Below are positions 5,826-7,574 of a stretch of 7,574 nucleotides of DNA, piece by piece. Source of the stretch: Pseudomonadota bacterium (GTDB lineage: Bacteria; Pseudomonadota; Alphaproteobacteria; Rhizobiales; Rhizobiaceae); the NCBI GenBank assembly GCA_023433855.1, contig JAEYTV010000133.1, positions 1 through 7,574 of the forward strand. The letters run 5' to 3'. Numbering within the stretch: the first letter of the stretch is position 1; each line of letters opens with the position of its first letter. Both the position numbers and the translations under genes were made by a program. The notes under the pieces are model-generated. The model did not search any database. It was not told the DNA's origin and was given only the letters and a program-made list of their open reading frames with translations.

Positions 5826-6173
5826 TCAATGCTTGCGGGCCATTTCAAGCATCAGTGCACTGACTGCTCGAGATAAGCTGTCCACTTCTGCCGCAAGTAC
5901 CTCGACGCGCCTGCAGATCATGTGTGCGTGGTCCGCCTCCTTTGCCTTGGCATCGTTCAATGCCTCCACCAGATCCTCAACTGCCGCTGTGGCCTTGTTG
6001 AGCGCGGTCGGATCAACGATGACGGCTGCAACCTGAGCAGACGATGCAGACGCGGCAGGCGAATGCTGTTGCCCTTGCCAAAGTCCGAAGTACCTGACTG
6101 CGAATATGATCGCCAACACAACGCCGAAAGTCACGAGAGCTGGCGTCGGGAGATTAGCGAGCTGCTGTTCCAT
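5826..6173 (-). CDS. N-terminally anchored coiled-coil protein (115 aa)
   Basis: From ATG 6173 the product has a polar start (MEQQLANLPT), one membrane helix (about residues 11-29, ALVTFGVVLAIIFAVRYFG), a Gln/Ser/Ala linker (32-50) and a long helix with heptad-like spacing (about 58-112, including LNKATAAVEDLVEALNDAKA and VEVLAAEVDSLSRAVSALML). It is therefore likely an inner-membrane protein with an extended coiled coil. Its start overlaps the end of the upstream 4-TM gene by 20 bases in another frame, strongly implying translational coupling and perhaps a physical complex. A longer frame to ATG 6269 would lie inside the 4-TM gene and is less likely. Such an architecture occurs in phage lysis and tail-associated proteins and in membrane adaptors; no specific assignment is possible. 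Confidence 0.75.
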   Translation of the reverse strand: MEQQLANLPTPALVTFGVVLAIIFAVRYFGLWQGQQHSPAASASSAQVAAVIVDPTALNKATAAVEDLVEALNDAKAKEADHAHMICRRVEVLAAEVDSLSRAVSALMLEMARKH

Positions 6174-6609
6174 TCCTGATTTCCCCCTCGTCGTGTGCCG
6201 CACGATGGATGTTGACCAGTTCGCCGACCGCAAAGAGCGGGTAGATGGCGAGCCAGGTCGAGACGACATCGGAGGATGTGAATCCGTATGTGATGCCTGC
6301 CCAGATGATGCAGCCGATCGCTGCCGATATCTGTCTGATCTGCGGAGTGACCTTCTTCCGGGCCCCGTTGATGATGAGCCCGACGATGCGAAGCACTCCC
6401 ACGAAGAACATTATCCAGCCGAGAAGGTCTTCCGAATGGAAAATGTCGCGGAACGCAACCCGTGCCGGTTGATTGAACGTCTGCGTTGGCAAGAGGAGAA
6501 TGCAGCCGAACAAAATCATGTGAGCGGCCATGAACCATTCCATCATGCGAGGGCCGAAGCGATGCTGGATGCGTATCCAGATGCCGGGGCCCAGGTAGCC
6601 GTTATTCAT
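6154..6609 (-). CDS. Four-helix membrane protein of the element (151 aa)
   Basis: From ATG 6609, with GGGAAGA upstream, the product reads MNNGYLGPGIWIRIQHRFGP and then four predicted membrane segments at about 24-41, 62-80, 94-110 and 115-134, with a basic ARKKVTPQIR loop between the second and third. The C-terminus (NIHRAAHDEGE) is polar. It is the first gene of the leftward cluster and overlaps the next gene by 20 bases. The length and number of helices are compatible with a holin-like or other phage-encoded membrane protein, and I associate similar proteins with rhizobial phages and prophages, but this is recollection, not evidence. In-frame upstream ATG 6678 is rejected because the added residues are Arg/Ser-rich and the ribosome site supports 6609. 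Confidence 0.75.
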   Translation of the reverse strand: MNNGYLGPGIWIRIQHRFGPRMMEWFMAAHMILFGCILLLPTQTFNQPARVAFRDIFHSEDLLGWIMFFVGVLRIVGLIINGARKKVTPQIRQISAAIGCIIWAGITYGFTSSDVVSTWLAIYPLFAVGELVNIHRAAHDEGEIRNGTAAR

Positions 6610-6704
6610 TTGATCTTCCCTTCTGAAAAGAGCCGATGTTGACCTCCCTGACTGACGTGGCATTCTGCTAGAGGTCACTCGAGCAACCCCACGGAAGGGG
6701 ATCG

Positions 6705-6923
6705 ATGTTCGCTTGCAAGGACTGCCGAGACACTGGCTGGGTATGCGAAGCTCATCCCATCAAGCCGTGGGCGGGGCCCAGGTTCTGCGGGTGCGGCGCC
6801 GGCGGCATGCCCTGCCCCAAGTGCTCTGAAGACGGTGAGTGGAATGCCGACCCTGATTGGCCGCCCAACGTCTCCCGCGTCCTCCGGTCGCTGCTGCACA
6901 TGTCCGGTAAGAAGGTGAATTAG
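6705..6923 (+). CDS. Cys-rich, probably zinc-binding small protein (72 aa)
   Basis: The ORF starts at ATG 6705 behind GGAAGGGG. The N-terminal half has paired metal-ligand motifs: C4-x2-C7, C14-x2-H17, C28-x-C30 and C37-x2-C40, set in GWVCEAHPIKPW and CGCGAGGMPCPKC. This is the arrangement of DnaJ-like or rubredoxin-like zinc knuckles, and very similar short proteins (CRDTGWVCE-HP--PW--P--CGCG-AG-PCP-CN) recur in rhizobial and Bradyrhizobium genomes and phages as uncharacterised proteins. The C-terminal 30 residues are polar and end in a Lys-rich tail. It is divergent from the 4-TM gene, with 95 bases between. Metal binding is inferred from cysteine spacing; target and role are unknown. Confidence 0.85.
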   Translation: MFACKDCRDTGWVCEAHPIKPWAGPRFCGCGAGGMPCPKCSEDGEWNADPDWPPNVSRVLRSLLHMSGKKVN

Positions 6924-7065
6924 CCCCAACTCGCTTTGCTCATGGCAGAATTTGCACGGCAGCGAAACAACCGGAACCAGCACACAATCGTTATGATGAT
7001 GACGCCGCGATCCACAGCACGTGAAGGCTCGGTGTGGAGAAAGCGCTTGTTGACCTTGTGAAAAA

Positions 7066-7083
7066 GCCGCCCCGAAGGGCGGC
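7066..7083 (-). terminator. Rho-independent terminator of the 53-aa gene
   Basis: On the minus strand a perfect 7-bp stem, GCCGCCC / GGGCGGC, closes a stable TTCG tetraloop and is followed directly by TTTTT (7061-7065). It begins 7 bases beyond the TGA at 7091, exactly where the terminator of the 53-aa gene should be. Confidence 0.9.
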
Positions 7084-7090
7084 AGTCGCA

Positions 7091-7252
7091 TCACCTTGAC
7101 CGATTGACGTTCCTGACGTCGGCACATTCGACAATCGCCATCTCGATGAAATAGACGAGCGCACGCATTTGGCTTTCTGCGGCCATCTCACGCAATTGTA
7201 GGAGTATCGCCTGAATGTAATCGAGTTGGTCGGCCTTCGATACTTGCTTCAT
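7091..7252 (-). CDS. Small helical hypothetical protein (53 aa)
   Basis: A textbook AAGGAGG lies 5 bases before ATG 7252. The product reads MKQVSKADQLDYIQAILLQL then REMAAESQMRALVYFIEMAI and a short polar tail ending NRSR. It looks like two amphipathic helices (about 8-24 and 27-43) with no signal peptide. The pattern LDYI-x3-L-x2-LR-MA followed by L-YFIEMA-x-E resembles a family of short uncharacterised rhizobial proteins as I recall them; it may form a helical hairpin dimer. A strong terminator follows within 10 bases of the stop, so the gene forms its own short transcript or ends one. It is too short for most gene callers, but ribosome site, composition and terminator together make it convincing. 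Confidence 0.75.
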   Translation of the reverse strand: MKQVSKADQLDYIQAILLQLREMAAESQMRALVYFIEMAIVECADVRNVNRSR

Positions 7253-7531
7253 CTTCGCCTCCTTGTTGGCAGAGGTAGCGTCGGATGAAATAGCGAGCCC
7301 GCGAACTCACCTTTGAGTTTACGTGCGAGCAACGTTTGCGCCCTGGCCTTCCGGCTCGGCTTGTGAATTTACGGCCGTTCAAACGAGGGAAGGCTTCCCG
7401 CCGAAGATGCCACGTCAGCCATTGTGGCGGCAGACCAGGCGAGGCACGAGACGACGTCATCGCTAGATACAAGCCCTGTCTGCGGAACAACAATTTAGCA
7501 TGATTGGTTTGAGCGTCGGAGGGTGCTCTGA
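7253..7531. other. Intergenic region without a convincing gene
   Basis: No open frame here has both a ribosome site and protein-like composition; the long minus-strand frame over it is Arg/Ser-rich. A 13-bp perfect dyad, GGGAAGGCTTCCC (7387-7399), is the only clear structure and could be an operator. The region separates the leftward 53-aa gene from a rightward gene and should hold both promoters, though none could be fixed. Confidence 0.4.
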
Positions 7532-7574
7532 ATGAAGGACCCAAAGGCGTGGCTCATCCCCGTAACCTATGTGG
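7532..7574 (+). CDS. Start of an unidentified gene (14 codons visible)
   Basis: ATG 7532 is preceded by GGAGGG at 7518-7523, 8 bases upstream, and opens MKDPKAWLIPVTYV to the window end. The start of a hydrophobic run suggests a membrane or exported protein. Too little is visible to name it or to be sure it is a gene. Confidence 0.4.
   Translation, partial: MKDPKAWLIPVTYV

Larger units (their letters stand above)
3736..7574. mobile_element. Left end of an integrative element (prophage, satellite or genomic island), continuing past the window
   Basis: The element is inferred to start where tRNA-Gly homology ends and to run rightward beyond the window. Support comes from the broken tRNA 3' end, an adjacent tyrosine recombinase, and a following series of small, mostly unassignable genes with short intergenic gaps, in contrast to the housekeeping kdp genes on the left. 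No capsid, terminase, tail, relaxase or partition gene is visible, so the type of element cannot be set. The right attachment site is not in the window. Confidence 0.75.

Noticed and set aside
5485..6036. Plus-strand 183-codon Ser/Ala/Phe-rich frame
   Set aside because: It is antisense to three leftward genes, two of which have clear ribosome sites and better protein character.
6106..6642. Plus-strand 178-codon frame
   Set aside because: It is antisense to the four-helix membrane protein; charged and Asp/Arg/His-rich as expected of the complement of hydrophobic codons.
6639..6670. TTGACC with a downstream CTAGAG as promoter of the Cys-rich gene
   Set aside because: The spacing is too long and the -10 match is poor; not strong enough to list.
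7188..7544. Minus-strand 118-codon frame near the right edge
   Set aside because: It is Arg/Ser-rich, without a ribosome site, and overlaps the well-supported 53-aa gene out of frame.
1..7574. CRISPR arrays, IS elements, restriction-modification, toxin-antitoxin or other known defence genes
   Set aside because: No regularly spaced repeats, transposase motifs, methylase motifs or recognisable toxin-antitoxin pair were found on either strand.

Overview
The window looks like a chromosomal segment of an alphaproteobacterium, most likely of the Rhizobiaceae type. This is inferred from the high G+C coding style, the kdp gene layout, a periplasmic penicillin V acylase-like gene, and several small genes that look typically rhizobial. 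No species-level assignment is possible by eye.

Left part (1-3439), ordinary chromosome. A leftward kdp operon encodes the high-affinity ATP-driven K+ pump: a 27-codon membrane micro-ORF, kdpF, kdpA and the first 75 codons of kdpB, all tightly spaced. Both micro-ORFs are too short for usual gene callers. Upstream lies a T-rich direct repeat on the kdp sense strand (TTATCT twice, 11 bp apart), a candidate KdpE site. Divergent from kdp is a GTG-started, exported Ntn-hydrolase of the choloylglycine hydrolase/penicillin V acylase family with its catalytic Cys at the predicted mature N-terminus.

Junction (3440-3850), an integration hot spot. The 47-bp 3' part of a tRNA-Gly(CCC) gene lies on the minus strand at 3689-3735, without its D arm and 5' acceptor strand. 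This is the signature of a tRNA-targeting element's attachment site. Left of it, pointing away from the tRNA 3' end, is a 12-codon scar that reads like the N-terminus of a P4-type integrase (MPLTEHQIRNA). Right of it is an intact tyrosine recombinase gene. The simplest reading is two independent integrations at one tRNA gene: an older one reduced to a scar on the left, and a younger one on the right that runs out of the window.

Right part (3736-7574), the left end of the younger element. It carries the integrase, a small W-rich hypothetical protein, a 34-aa membrane micro-protein, and a leftward cluster of four small genes. That cluster holds a 4-TM protein overlapping by 20 bp a one-TM coiled-coil protein, then two small, charged, probably disordered proteins. 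Further right are a Cys-rich zinc-binding-like protein, a 53-aa helical protein with a textbook terminator, and the first 14 codons of another gene at the edge. No phage structural, conjugation, toxin-antitoxin or defence gene is recognisable in the visible part, so the element's nature (prophage, satellite or genomic island) stays open.
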